Of a DNA stretch of 43,186 nucleotides, positions 1 through 9,535 are shown piece after piece. Both the position numbers and the translations under genes were made by a program. The DNA is from Halorubrum persicum (GTDB lineage: Archaea > Halobacteriota > Halobacteria > Halobacteriales > Haloferacaceae), in contig NZ_NHOA01000016.1 in NCBI RefSeq assembly GCF_002727125.1, positions 1-43,186 of the forward strand, written 5' to 3'. Every line of letters starts with the position of its first letter. Position 1 is the first letter of the stretch. Below the pieces are notes generated by a model, which was not told where the DNA came from, ran no database searches, and saw only the letters and a program-made list of their open reading frames with translations.

Positions 1-24
1 AGTTCTAACGGCTACTATAGCTCT

Positions 25-271
25 CTAATCCGCGCTACCCCCAAACCAAACGCCGGCCATATTTAGACGCTGGAAATGTTCGGCCCGTTTCTCAGGTGAG
101 AAATCAGCCAGCATCGAGGGGCTCGACTCAATAACTTCGAGATCTCTCTCGTAGAGCTACCCTACTGATTAGGTTGCTGATGAATTCCTTCCCGCGACGG
201 TGATCGTTCTCAGTTGGAGCGGTACTCTGGTCTAAACCCCGTGTGCTGTCGACGGTCGACTGACACGTCAT
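25..271 (-). pseudogene. possible small frameshifted gene
   Basis: An ATG at 269-271 opens a frame that reads a hydrophilic sequence containing GKEFISNLIS and then runs into a stop. A second frame, open from just after a stop near 158, continues in the same style (LEVIESSPSML, then SPEKRAEHFQRL) and ends at a stop at 25-27. Joined by one frameshift near 160-175 they would give a protein of about 80 residues. The composition looks coding but I do not recognise the family. It would be divergent from the zinc-ribbon gene at 308 and share its A/T-rich promoter region around 268-280. A sequencing error could also explain the shift. Confidence 0.3.
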
Positions 272-307
272 TTTATTATGCCCCAGTATGGGCGGAGGCG
301 AGATTTA

Positions 308-619
308 ATGAGACTCTCGATACGAGTTATCGATCAAGATGGTACCGAACAGATAATTACAGGCATTAAGCGGGATGACTGGGAAAATATGAATGACCCC
401 TGCCCGGAGTGTGGAGACGTTGAGTTTAACCACTTTTCAGTATCTGGTGGTCACTACGGATCACGTGATTCTGCTGTCGTAATGCGTTCTGATTTTTGGG
501 ATGCTGATCAATCTTTATTCACAAGCTGCCGTGAGTGCCGTGAGATTCTCTACAAGCATCCTGCATTCGATCTCCTCTTTTCCTCAGAGGATAGTGAGGG
601 AATTCCTCTAGACTTCTAA
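308..619 (+). CDS. small zinc-ribbon protein of unknown function
   Basis: Predicted acidic protein of 103 residues. It carries two paired cysteine motifs, CPEC near residue 33 and CREC near residue 77, which together would bind one zinc ion, with a stretch of about 40 residues between them. The first residues (MRLSIRVIDQDGTE) look like a beta strand start. I chose ATG 308 because the A/T-rich TTTATTATG at 271-279 would serve as a TATA box for a leaderless transcript from about here; an in-frame ATG at 278 overlaps that box and would add ten residues. The protein may bind nucleic acid or act in protein contact, but nothing in it fixes a function. It stands alone upstream of the decayed HTH gene. 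Confidence 0.6.
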   Translation: MRLSIRVIDQDGTEQIITGIKRDDWENMNDPCPECGDVEFNHFSVSGGHYGSRDSAVVMRSDFWDADQSLFTSCRECREILYKHPAFDLLFSSEDSEGIPLDF

Positions 620-639
620 TCTGTTCTCACTAGGGCTCG

Positions 640-1250
640 AAATCTTCGCACATCCGACTAAGTACCGCCAGCGCTGACTGGAACTGGGCGTAGTTCTCGC
701 ACACATACCGATTGTCTCTGCTCTCGGGGTCACCGGGTACCTCTCGACGTGCTCGATGTCGAGTGACGGGCGTGGCTCGGGGACGACCTGTAGTGATCCA
801 TCCAGCTCGTCCCGTGGCTGTCGATCGAATGCGGTAGGGAGGCTGGACGACTTGAAAAACGCTGTCTAGGCGACGTCCTACTCCCGGTCAGTGAGGAAAG
901 CAGATAGTTATCCGGATTCCGACCAATCGGGTAGCCGCTCGGGTCCATGCGTAGACGGTCTCGATCCACGTGAACGCGAGCGGCCAGTCACCAAACTGTG
1001 GGAAGACAGGTCTCCTCGATCGAAGCAGGACTGACGTCGGCGCTGGCAGCGACGAGGTCGCGAGCTGTGTCTCTTACGCGCATGTCGACGATATTGAGAA
1101 CCCGTCATCATAGTTGACGTATCCTGAGTCTTCGAGACGGTCCACGGCCTGTTGCATCGTCTCGTATGGCATGTGGAGGTGTTGGGCAACAGAGTCACTA
1201 CTCCCGATGGCAAGAACGACCTGCGCCGCCGTGTCGTCAATATATCGCAC
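640..1250 (-). pseudogene. decayed winged-helix regulator gene
   Basis: Reading the minus strand from a GTG at 1248-1250 gives an opening of helix-turn-helix type (VVLAIGSSDSVAQHL, then ETMQQAVDRLEDSGYVNYDD), in which an HTH is followed by a wing. A TATA-like run at 1276-1285 lies 25-35 bp upstream of that GTG. The frame then stops. In the next frame the protein resumes (DMRVRDTARDLVAASADVSP), stops again, and the segment FGDWPLAFTWIETVYAWTR and a further piece (GRNPDNYLLSS) appear in other frames. At least three frameshifts are needed to join them, so this is a dead gene rather than a sequencing slip. What is seen is an HTH plus a C-terminal domain; the target is unknown. It lies directly before the parA locus. 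Confidence 0.6.
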
Positions 1251-1527
1251 ATCTGATGGTTACAAAAATCCAGGGAAAATAAAAACCAACCTAGATGTAT
1301 GGCTGAGTATATTTAGCCACAGGTAGACGAGGCTTCTCTATGATTAATCCGAACCCCCGTAGCGAGAGGTCACTCCTCCTGATGGTCGTGATCCTCGTTG
1401 TGTCGAGGTACTGTTTGAGTGGTCTTCCAGTAAACTGATGCTATCGAGTATGAGATCCGGTCGATGTGAGAGCCCGTTTCCTGATTCTACGTTCCACTCT
1501 TCTACCTAATCTATCTTGGAATATAAT

Positions 1528-1677
1528 ACTATCTATGAATAGTCTAACCAACAAAGATAGTATACTATTCAAACTATTCGCCATAGAGTTAAGTTGAGAG
1601 GCGATGATACTGTTGAATAGTATGAGTGGCCCAGATAGCAAGAATAGCATAGATAGAACGAATAGCCCGAATAGCCC
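1528..1677. promoter_or_regulatory. GAATAG/CTATTC repeat cluster at parA (candidate centromere or operator)
   Basis: The stretch holds an interrupted dyad ACTAT-6 bp-ATAGT at 1528-1543, a perfect palindrome ATAGTATACTAT at 1557-1568, CTATTC at 1574-1579, and GAATAG at 1615-1620, 1642-1647, 1660-1665 and 1669-1674. The last two form a tandem 9-bp direct repeat GAATAGCCC. The downstream repeats lie inside the first codons of parA and spell the Asn-Ser rich N terminus. The same hexamer recurs after the partner gene. Clustered repeats on both sides of a ParA operon are typical of partition sites and of operators for autoregulation by the partner protein. Which role applies here is inference. Confidence 0.55.
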
Positions 1678-2560
1678 GTATGATCCGGTACAGGCCGAGG
1701 GGAACTCTCGAGCTGTTTCGGTTTGTATGTTGAAGGGGGGCGTCGGAAAATCGACGATCGCTGTCAACCTTGCCCGACAGCTGGCCGCACACGACCATGA
1801 TGTGCTCCTCATCGATCTCGATCCGAACGGCCACGCGTCCGTCGGGCTGGGTTTTGACGACCAGTATCACAACACCGAAGAAACCATCGGCGACGTCTTC
1901 TTCGACGATGCTGACCCCACTTCTGTTGTCTACGATACCAGCTACGAGTTCGATATTCTCCCATCCAGCGAGGACTTAGAACAGGTTGAGCGGGAGATCG
2001 TCGTCGGCGACGTGTTCCAACCCTCTGCGCTGCTCAAACGCAAAGTTATTGACCCACTCCTCGGGGACACGTACGATTATATCGTCACAGATTCGCCGGC
2101 ATACCGATCCCGACTCACGGACAACGCTCTCGTGGCAACGGCGAATCTGGTGCTTCCCCTCGCCCCCGGAAACGAGGCGATAGCCGGCTTGGAACGGACC
2201 ATCGAGCGACAGATTTCACCGCTCCGGCAGCATATGGACGTCGACGTCTTGGCGCTAGTTCCAAATATGCTGAGCGGCCGTATTGACCAGCAGACGCAGG
2301 ATCGCCAACTCCTTGAGCGCCTCAATTCACACGATAACCTCCAAGACCGCATCCCGAATTTCGCGCGGATTACGGACTGGGAGGCCGTCGACGCCGGCGA
2401 TCTCAGCCCCTCACCGGGCATCCGTGACCGTACCAGTATTACGAAGGCCTATGGCGAGCGCAAACCGCTGCTGGACTACGACCCCGATTGTGACCAGTTG
2501 CAGTGTTTCGACGAGTTGGCCCACATCGTTGAGGCCGGGGAGGTGGTCCGCCATGTCTGA
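1604..2560 (+). CDS. parA: ParA-family partition ATPase
   Basis: MinD/ParA/Soj P-loop ATPase that should drive segregation of this replicon. The deviant Walker A motif KGGVGKST is near residue 50, followed by the family helix NLARQLA and by LLIDLDPNGHAS (switch I/Walker A' region). A Walker B-like strand YDYIVTDSPAYRS follows near residue 155. The length is 318 residues from ATG 1604 or 312 from ATG 1622; the second is equally plausible because the residues before about 30 are low-complexity and encoded by the repeat cluster. The stop codon overlaps the start of the next gene by 8 bp (ATGTCTGA), so the two are translationally coupled. ParA proteins need a partner that binds centromere repeats; the next gene is the obvious candidate. 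Confidence 0.9.
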   Translation: MILLNSMSGPDSKNSIDRTNSPNSPYDPVQAEGNSRAVSVCMLKGGVGKSTIAVNLARQLAAHDHDVLLIDLDPNGHASVGLGFDDQYHNTEETIGDVFFDDADPTSVVYDTSYEFDILPSSEDLEQVEREIVVGDVFQPSALLKRKVIDPLLGDTYDYIVTDSPAYRSRLTDNALVATANLVLPLAPGNEAIAGLERTIERQISPLRQHMDVDVLALVPNMLSGRIDQQTQDRQLLERLNSHDNLQDRIPNFARITDWEAVDAGDLSPSPGIRDRTSITKAYGERKPLLDYDPDCDQLQCFDELAHIVEAGEVVRHV

Positions 2561-2954
2561 CGACGATCCGTTCGCTGACCTCGGGGAAACACTCGAAGAT
2601 GAACCGGACGACGAACCACAGGATACGGATGACACGTCTGAATCGGGGGGCGACGAGGAGACGCCCTCTCAGGATCCGGTCGAACGACGGAACCCGATGA
2701 CCGATTCAGCGTTCAGTTACGAGGCCGCGAAACAGCGGCCCTTCTACGCTCGAGAGGCTACGATTGAGGACTTCGATTCCTGGCTGAAGTACGAACTGGA
2801 ACGAGAGCTCAACCAGCGTGGCTACCAGAACATCGTTGTTCGGGAGATGACTGATGCCCTCCTGCGAACCGTCGTGGAAGAAGATCTCGTGGACGAGGTG
2901 GCCGAACGATTCGAACAGGCCCGCGAGTCCGCTTCTTCAGAATCGGTAGAATAG
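2553..2954 (+). CDS. small ParA partner, likely centromere-binding protein
   Basis: Protein of 133 residues. The first 50 residues are an acidic, disordered tail rich in Asp, Glu, Ser and Thr. The remainder (from about FSYEAAKQRPFY, through EDFDSWLKYELERELN and VREMTDALLRTVVEEDL) is predicted helical and basic/acidic mixed, of the size expected of a DNA-binding and dimerising domain. Start ATG 2553 overlaps the parA stop, as usual for parA-partner operons. No ParB/Srx motif was recognised, so it is not a classical ParB; a small ribbon-helix-helix or other helical adaptor is more likely. The GAATAG dyads immediately downstream and upstream are its likely binding sites. Function is inferred from position, length and repeats. 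Confidence 0.7.
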   Translation: MSDDDPFADLGETLEDEPDDEPQDTDDTSESGGDEETPSQDPVERRNPMTDSAFSYEAAKQRPFYAREATIEDFDSWLKYELERELNQRGYQNIVVREMTDALLRTVVEEDLVDEVAERFEQARESASSESVE

Positions 2955-3012
2955 CTTACTATTCCAAAATAGAATACTATTCTCCAATACCCCAACAACA
3001 ACCTCAGAATAG
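2949..3012. promoter_or_regulatory. second GAATAG-n4-CTATTC dyad cluster after the par operon
   Basis: GAATAG-CTTA-CTATTC forms a perfect interrupted dyad at 2949-2964, AATAG-AATA-CTATT a second one at 2968-2981, and a GAATAG half-site is at 3007-3012. The first dyad overlaps the last codons and stop of the partner gene. The half-sites match those upstream of parA, so the operon is flanked on both sides by the same element. Confidence 0.55.
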
Positions 3013-3194
3013 TCTAATTTTCCCTCTGAACAGTGGACTCAATTGAGACCGCCGGCTCAGTTTTGGTATAGCGATATATGATTTATCAACCAGCTTTCTT
3101 GGCCATTAGCACTTCTACTACCAAAATTCGGCACTTTGGACGAATACCAGCTTGGTCCTGATTACACTGGTAATCACGACCACTTTGAAGCATC

Positions 3195-3224
3195 CCGACG
3201 CCGTCGGTGAAGCACGAATGCTTC
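3195..3224. repeat. two adjacent inverted repeats before the recombinase remnant
   Basis: CCGACG-C-CGTCGG at 3195-3207 is followed by GAAGCA-CGAA-TGCTTC at 3209-3224. Both are perfect, with 6-bp arms. The stretch 2955-3295 otherwise holds no gene that I can support. They could be a transcription-stop hairpin for the par operon, a recombinase core site, or chance in GC-rich DNA. Confidence 0.35.
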
Positions 3225-3295
3225 AACCGCCTCATGACGGCGCTTCCACCGGGGTAGAGGCACCGAGACCGGGGCCGAAGGATGGTGGAGGGCCG

Positions 3296-4494
3296 ATGGA
3301 TGCCTGATCGCGCGCTTTCGACGCCGCTCGACGACTCGAGCGCTACCTCCAGGACAAGGGGAAAGGCCGCGGTGGGGACGGTGGGAACTATCGACGCAAC
3401 GCAGACCGCGAGCTCGAGCGGTTCGCCGAGTGGGCCGCCGGCGACCGCGGCGACGACTGGACCGGCATCGTTCCCGACGACGTCGACCGTAAGCCGACCT
3501 TCGACGATCCCGACGAAAGCGTGTTCCGGGAGTATGCCCGGCATCTCGGTGGAGATCGGGGACTCAAGCAGAACACCGTCAAAACCTATTACCGTTATAT
3601 CTCTGCGTGGTGTGGCTGGTGTGTCAACGAGGGCTACCTCGAGGCCCACTACGCGCATCGGGCGAGTGCGATGGCGCCGCTGCCGGAGGACGACGGCCGC
3701 AAGCCCGGCGACCAGCAGGCTTGGATGTCCGAACAGCGCGACGCGCTCACTCGTCACGTCGACGAACAGGCCCGCGACGCCATCGAGACGTACACGACAC
3801 TCCCGGAGGATACTGACCCCCTGGACAAACAACGAGCGCGTTACAAAGCGCTGAAGGCGGCTCGTGACCGGGCCCTGGTGTTCGTCTTAGCGTACACCGC
3901 TGTCCGCGTCGGTGAACTCCTCCGGGACCCGAACGACCCGGGTCGGCGCGGCGTCCGCTGGGAGGACCTCGCGCTTGATGACGGGAGTATGGACGTCTAC
4001 CGGAAGAAACAGCAGTGGGACGCCGCGAGTCTTCCCGACCCGGTGATCTCGCCGCTGCGAAGCTACCGCCAGCTGATGGACCCGCCAACGGACCGCTGGG
4101 CGGTGTTTCCGACGTTCGACCAACGGACGCTCGCAGGGCTCGTCCAGGATGAGTTTGCCGAGCGAGGGGAACGCCCGGACTCAATTGACGAACGACGCGA
4201 GGAATACGTCCGAGACTCTTGTTGGCGCTCGACGAGTATATTCAGCCGCCGTCGATCACGACGGACGGCGCCCGGTCGATTCTCCAGCGACTCTCGGGGG
4301 CGGCAGAGATCGACATCGATCACCCGAAACACGACTATCTCGCCCCCCACGGTGGTCGTCGGGGAATGGGTGAGGTTCTCGTCCGAGCATCCGGATACAC
4401 TGTGGCTGCCCGTTACCTCGACAACTCAGAGGAAATGATTCGCGAACGGTACTCGCATATCGAAGGTGGTGAACTTGGTGATGTAGCGACATAA
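3296..4494 (+). pseudogene. broken tyrosine recombinase (XerC/D-type integrase)
   Basis: An N-terminal SAM-like core-binding domain is readable (RRLERYLQDKGKGRGG, then NTVKTYYRYISAWCGWCV), followed by the catalytic domain: first Arg in YTAVRVGELLRDP, then HGGRRGMGEVL (His-x-x-Arg) and the Tyr nucleophile in RERYSHIE. Three lesions are visible. The only start in this frame (ATG 3296) is followed by a stop at 3305-3307. A one-base deletion near 4213-4216 shifts the frame just before LLALDEYIQPP. The tail stops at 4492-4494 where the reading after the stop (ALEE) still looks native. Intact relatives would cut and rejoin DNA to integrate or resolve a replicon. A second, more decayed copy lies inverted at 37430-38050. 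Confidence 0.85.
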
Positions 4495-4650
4495 GCTCTG
4501 GAAGAAGTCGACACCCATGGAAGAACATCCAGAATAGAATAATGAGAAAGTCGTCACAGGTTGTGGCGGTACCAATTTGAATCAAAAGGCGAGGACAACG
4601 CTGATGACTCCAACCCGAAAGGTTAATTGTTGGGTCTACGAGGCGGTGAC

Positions 4651-6099
4651 ATGCCCGAGAAACCGAACCTAATCTTTACGTTCGCTGACCAGCTCCGTCT
4701 CCAGTCGTGTGGGTACAGCGACGGCTACGCGGACGACCCGGAACCGTACACGCCGAATATCGACCGACTCGCCGACGAGTCGGCGGACTTCCGGAACGCT
4801 GTCTCCGGGAGCCCGATATGTGCGCCGTACCGGTCGTCTCTGTTCACGGGGAAGTACGCGAGTTCGACCGGGATGGTGATTAACGAACTCCGGACGATGC
4901 CGGACCCGGACGCTATCGGGCACGTCCTCTCGGAACACGGCTACCGCACCGCGTACATCGGCAAGTGGCACATGTACGGGACCGAAAACATCGACGACGA
5001 CGCACAGGAATTCGTCCCGCCGGGCCCCTACCGTCTCGGGTTCGACGACGAGTGGAAGGCCTACAACATGAACCACGACTACTACGACGGCTACTACTAC
5101 GAGGACGAACCCAACCAACAGGAGGTCGACGGGTACCTGCCGCACACGATGACAGACCACGCGATAGAGTTCCTCGAGCGGGCGAGCAACGATGACCGAC
5201 CGTTCGCGCTTTTCGTCAGTTACGGCCCTCCACACGACCCTTGGACCTGGGACAACTGCCCCGAGACGTTCGCACACTTGTTCCGCGACGAGGAGTTCCC
5301 GGACCCGCCCAACTTCGCGGACGGACACGCCCGCTACTGGCATCCCGAGTGGGACGAGGAGTGGTACAGGACCGAGTGGAAGCCCGACCGGCTCAGACGC
5401 CGACAGGTCTACGCCGCACAGACCGCAAGCCTCGACTGGCAGATCGGGCGTCTCCTGAACACGGTCGACGATCAGGGCGTTCGCGACGAAACCGCATTCG
5501 TGTTCACCTCCGACCACGGCGAAATGTTCGGGTCCCACGGACGGATTGCCAAGAACGTCTTCTACGAGGAGGCAGTCCGCGTTCCGTTCCTGCTTCGACT
5601 CCCCGACGTTGTCGACCCGGGTGTCCGGACTGCCCCGTTGAACACGCCCGACATCGCACCGACGTTGCTCGGCCTGTTCGGACTCCCGGTCCCGGAGTTA
5701 ATGGAAGGAACAGACCTGAGCCACGTCGCCCAGGGCGAAGACGGTCCGGCCCCCGAGGCCGCGTTCATGCAGGGAATGGGGCACACCTACCAGTGGAAGG
5801 ATGGCAACGAGTGGCGCGCAGCCCGCGACGAACGATACACGTATGCCCGGTGGCTCGACGGGCAAGAGTTGCTTTTCGACAACGTCAACGACACCTACCA
5901 GCTCGCGAACCTCGTAGACGACCCGGACCACCGGGACGTCTACGAGCGGTTGTCGTCATTTGTCGACGAGCGGATGACCGAGTTGAACGATCCCTTCGAA
6001 CGGACGACCTGGTATCGGGACCGGTGGGAAACAGACCGCGTCATCGTCCGGTCTGCGACCCGGGAACTCCCCGAAAAGTACCGACCCGATACCGAGTGA
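4651..6099 (+). CDS. arylsulfatase-family sulfatase
   Basis: Predicted type I sulfatase of 482 residues that would hydrolyse a sulfate ester on a carbohydrate or other organic sulfate. The opening PNLIFTFADQLR carries the first metal-binding Asp (Asp13). The formylglycine signature CAPYR spans residues 57-61, with Cys57 to be converted to formylglycine and Arg61 conserved. The second metal site is FTSDHGEMFGSHG, about two thirds along. ATG 4651 was chosen over TTG 4627 because family members begin within a few residues of the PN-hydrophobic strand. No signal peptide is visible, so it may act inside the cell, although substrate could be a sulfated oligosaccharide imported by a neighbouring transporter. 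No formylglycine-generating enzyme is in the window. Which sulfated sugar is cleaved cannot be told. Confidence 0.9.
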   Translation: MPEKPNLIFTFADQLRLQSCGYSDGYADDPEPYTPNIDRLADESADFRNAVSGSPICAPYRSSLFTGKYASSTGMVINELRTMPDPDAIGHVLSEHGYRTAYIGKWHMYGTENIDDDAQEFVPPGPYRLGFDDEWKAYNMNHDYYDGYYYEDEPNQQEVDGYLPHTMTDHAIEFLERASNDDRPFALFVSYGPPHDPWTWDNCPETFAHLFRDEEFPDPPNFADGHARYWHPEWDEEWYRTEWKPDRLRRRQVYAAQTASLDWQIGRLLNTVDDQGVRDETAFVFTSDHGEMFGSHGRIAKNVFYEEAVRVPFLLRLPDVVDPGVRTAPLNTPDIAPTLLGLFGLPVPELMEGTDLSHVAQGEDGPAPEAAFMQGMGHTYQWKDGNEWRAARDERYTYARWLDGQELLFDNVNDTYQLANLVDDPDHRDVYERLSSFVDERMTELNDPFERTTWYRDRWETDRVIVRSATRELPEKYRPDTE

Positions 6100-6294
6100 T
6101 ACGGTCGGGTATCTAATGTCCCAGCAGTTCGACGAGCGATCCGACGGACTCCTGGACTGACTCACAGCAGACCGGGCGAAAGGGGTAGAAAACTGGAAGC
6201 GCGGGGTGATGCGGTCCCGTCACGACGGGCCGAAGGCACTCGGCTGCGGGCGGTAGACTGAATACTGGCCGGGCCGACTGTCCGGCTGGCAAAT

Positions 6295-7407
6295 ATGCGA
6301 CCCAGTCAGTCACACGGTGGGATCGACTATATCGAGTGGGCCATAGACCGGCCGGATTCTGTTCGGTACGACTTCGCGGCCAGCGACCTCGCTAGCGACG
6401 TAACGGACGGCATCCCCGAGGTACTCGCCGATCTCCCGCCCCCGGACTCCGACAGGAGCTTCGAGTCATTCGTGGCCGCTCGCTACGGGCCCGAGGTCTC
6501 GCCGGAGAACGTCCTCGTCACACCGGGTGCCACCGCCGCGAACACGTTGCTCACGGCCGACGCGGTCAGCCGAGCCGGGGCGTCGACGCCGAGGGTAGTC
6601 ACCGAAACACCCGGATACGAACCACTCTCGGCGACTCCTTGGACGTTCCGAGCGAATCTGACATACGTCGAACGGACCCCCGAGACCGGCTACGGAGTCA
6701 CACAGAACGCGCTCCGGGAGGCCCTTGGCGAGACCGTCTGCCTGGTGTCGCTGACGAACCGGCACAATCCGTCGGGCCGGCTACTCTCGCGGGAGAGGCT
6801 CGAATCACTCGGCGCCACCGTTTCGCGTGCCGGAGGACTGCTCCTCGTTGACGAGGTTTACGCGCCGTTCGTCGATCCGCCAGTGACAGGCCCCGGGACG
6901 GCCTTCGGGGGGCCCACTGCTGCAGGCGTCCCCTCAACCGTGGTGACTAACTCGCTCACGAAGTTCTTCGGGCTCGACTCGCTGCGTCTCGGGTGGCTCG
7001 TCGGAGGCCCCGAACTCGTTGATCGCCTTTCGGGGCTGCAACATCACCTGCTCGACGTATCCCGGACGAGTCGTCACTTCGGACGAGTCGCCCTCGACAA
7101 CGCCGGGACACTCGCCGACCGGTCACGTGATCTGCTACGCGAGAACGCCGCCCTGCTGGGCAAGTTCGTTGACGGGACCGAACACTTGGCTGGGGTCGTC
7201 GACCCCGGACACTCGATGGCGTTTCTCCAGTACGGTGACCACGACGGCGACGCAGTCGCAGAGTCAGCTCTCGAGGCGGGAGTGCGAGTCGCACCGGGGC
7301 GGTTCTTTGGTGACCGGTCACGCTTCCGGTTGAGCCTGTCCCGTGACCCCGGCCACACGGCCGAGGGGCTCGAAGTCCTCCGCGAGATACTGGCGTCGCT
7401 CGGGTGA
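6295..7407 (+). CDS. fold-type I PLP-dependent aminotransferase
   Basis: Class I/II aminotransferase of 370 residues, slightly shorter than the usual 390-400. The PLP site is complete: Asn158 in RHNPSG, Asp186 and Tyr189 in VDEVY, the Schiff-base Lys223 in TNSLTKFFG, and Arg231 in LRLGWL for the phosphate. It would move an amino group between an amino acid and a keto acid or keto sugar; the substrate cannot be read from sequence. It follows the sulfatase on the same strand after about 195 bp and ends facing the transporter ATPase. An aminotransferase is unexpected in a glycan locus. Options are an amino-sugar-derived substrate, an alanine or aspartate aminotransferase role, or chance linkage. 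Start ATG 6295 is the first in frame. Confidence 0.85.
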   Translation: MRPSQSHGGIDYIEWAIDRPDSVRYDFAASDLASDVTDGIPEVLADLPPPDSDRSFESFVAARYGPEVSPENVLVTPGATAANTLLTADAVSRAGASTPRVVTETPGYEPLSATPWTFRANLTYVERTPETGYGVTQNALREALGETVCLVSLTNRHNPSGRLLSRERLESLGATVSRAGGLLLVDEVYAPFVDPPVTGPGTAFGGPTAAGVPSTVVTNSLTKFFGLDSLRLGWLVGGPELVDRLSGLQHHLLDVSRTSRHFGRVALDNAGTLADRSRDLLRENAALLGKFVDGTEHLAGVVDPGHSMAFLQYGDHDGDAVAESALEAGVRVAPGRFFGDRSRFRLSLSRDPGHTAEGLEVLREILASLG

Positions 7408-7542
7408 CGACCGGCTGTAATCATCCCGTCAAGTCGATCCGGACTCGGGCAATGCTTGTCGGTCGAGTTTCTATCGGTCCAAGAATCGACGGTGTCGGAG
7501 AGGTTACCCGGACGGTTCGGCTCCACGATCCTGAGCGGCTGA

Positions 7543-8646
<1,104 letters not shown>

Positions 8647-8650
8647 TGTA

Positions 8651-9535
8651 TTAGTCCTCGAATCCGCCCGATATACCTTTGATGAATCGTTCCTGAGAGA
8701 CCGCGAACAGCAGGAGAACAGGAATGACTGCTAGGATGCTGACCGCCATCAACTGATTCAACACGACGCTTCCGCGATTCCCGAAGAACGTCGCCAGTCC
8801 CACGCTGATCGTGTACATCGGGGTGTCCTGCATGAACACGAGTGCGAACAGGAACTCGTTCCACGAGAAGACGAACACGAAGATCGCGGCAGTCGCGATC
8901 CCCGGTTTCGTCAGCGGGAGAATGACGCGCAAGAACACTTTCCACTCCGGGATACCGCCCACGCGAGCGGCCTCTTCGAGATTGTTCGGGAGTGAGTTGA
9001 AGAATCCGTACAACAGGAAGATGGCGAACCCGGTGAACAGCATCGCGTAACAGAGGATCAGGCCGACGTGCGTGTTGACGATCCCGAGGTCCGAGAATAG
9101 AACGAAAAGCGGTAACACGAGCGCTTGGGTCGGGACCATCAACGTGCTCAGGAACAGCATCAGAAACAACCGTGCGCCGGGGATTTCGCGACGGGACAGC
9201 GCGTAAGCCGCGGGCGTCGAGACGACCACGACGAGTACCGTCGCACCGGCAGAGACGATGATCGTGTTGACGAACCAGCCGACCCACATCCCGTTTGCGA
9301 GCGCGTCCAAGTAGGGAACCAGCGATGGACTGTCCGGGATCAGCGTCGGCGGGAACTGTGTCACCGCCTCTCCGGTCTTCAGAGAGGTCGAGACCATCCA
9401 GTAGAACGGGAAGACGACGAGCAGCGTCACCAGTCCGAGTGCGGCGTACAACAGTCCGCGTTCGGTCGTCGTGAGGTCGGATGGGTCCTCGTCTGTGGCC
9501 GGGTCGCGGCCCGAGAAGTATTCTCTAATTGACAT
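8651..9535 (-). CDS. CUT1 sugar ABC transporter permease (MalG type)
   Basis: Inner membrane subunit of 294 residues with about six membrane helices, the first near residue 30 (LLYAALGLVTLLVVFPFYW). The EAA loop that docks on the ATPase reads LEEAARVGGIPEWKVF. The N terminus SLKTGEAVTQFPPTLIP after helix 1 is typical of MalG-like proteins. ATG 9535 was chosen; a GTG at 9544 would add three residues. The start overlaps the end of the upstream permease gene by 11 bp, which implies coupled translation. Together with the 9525-10436 product it forms the sugar channel. Confidence 0.93.
   Translation of the reverse strand: MSIREYFSGRDPATDEDPSDLTTTERGLLYAALGLVTLLVVFPFYWMVSTSLKTGEAVTQFPPTLIPDSPSLVPYLDALANGMWVGWFVNTIIVSAGATVLVVVVSTPAAYALSRREIPGARLFLMLFLSTLMVPTQALVLPLFVLFSDLGIVNTHVGLILCYAMLFTGFAIFLLYGFFNSLPNNLEEAARVGGIPEWKVFLRVILPLTKPGIATAAIFVFVFSWNEFLFALVFMQDTPMYTISVGLATFFGNRGSVVLNQLMAVSILAVIPVLLLFAVSQERFIKGISGGFED

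Noticed and set aside
3086-3832. 248-residue minus-strand reading across the recombinase remnant
   Set aside because: No family features, and it overlaps recognisable recombinase sequence on the other strand.
4669-5538. 289-residue minus-strand reading opposite the sulfatase
   Set aside because: Val/Arg-rich composition typical of an antisense reading; the sulfatase signature on the plus strand is decisive.
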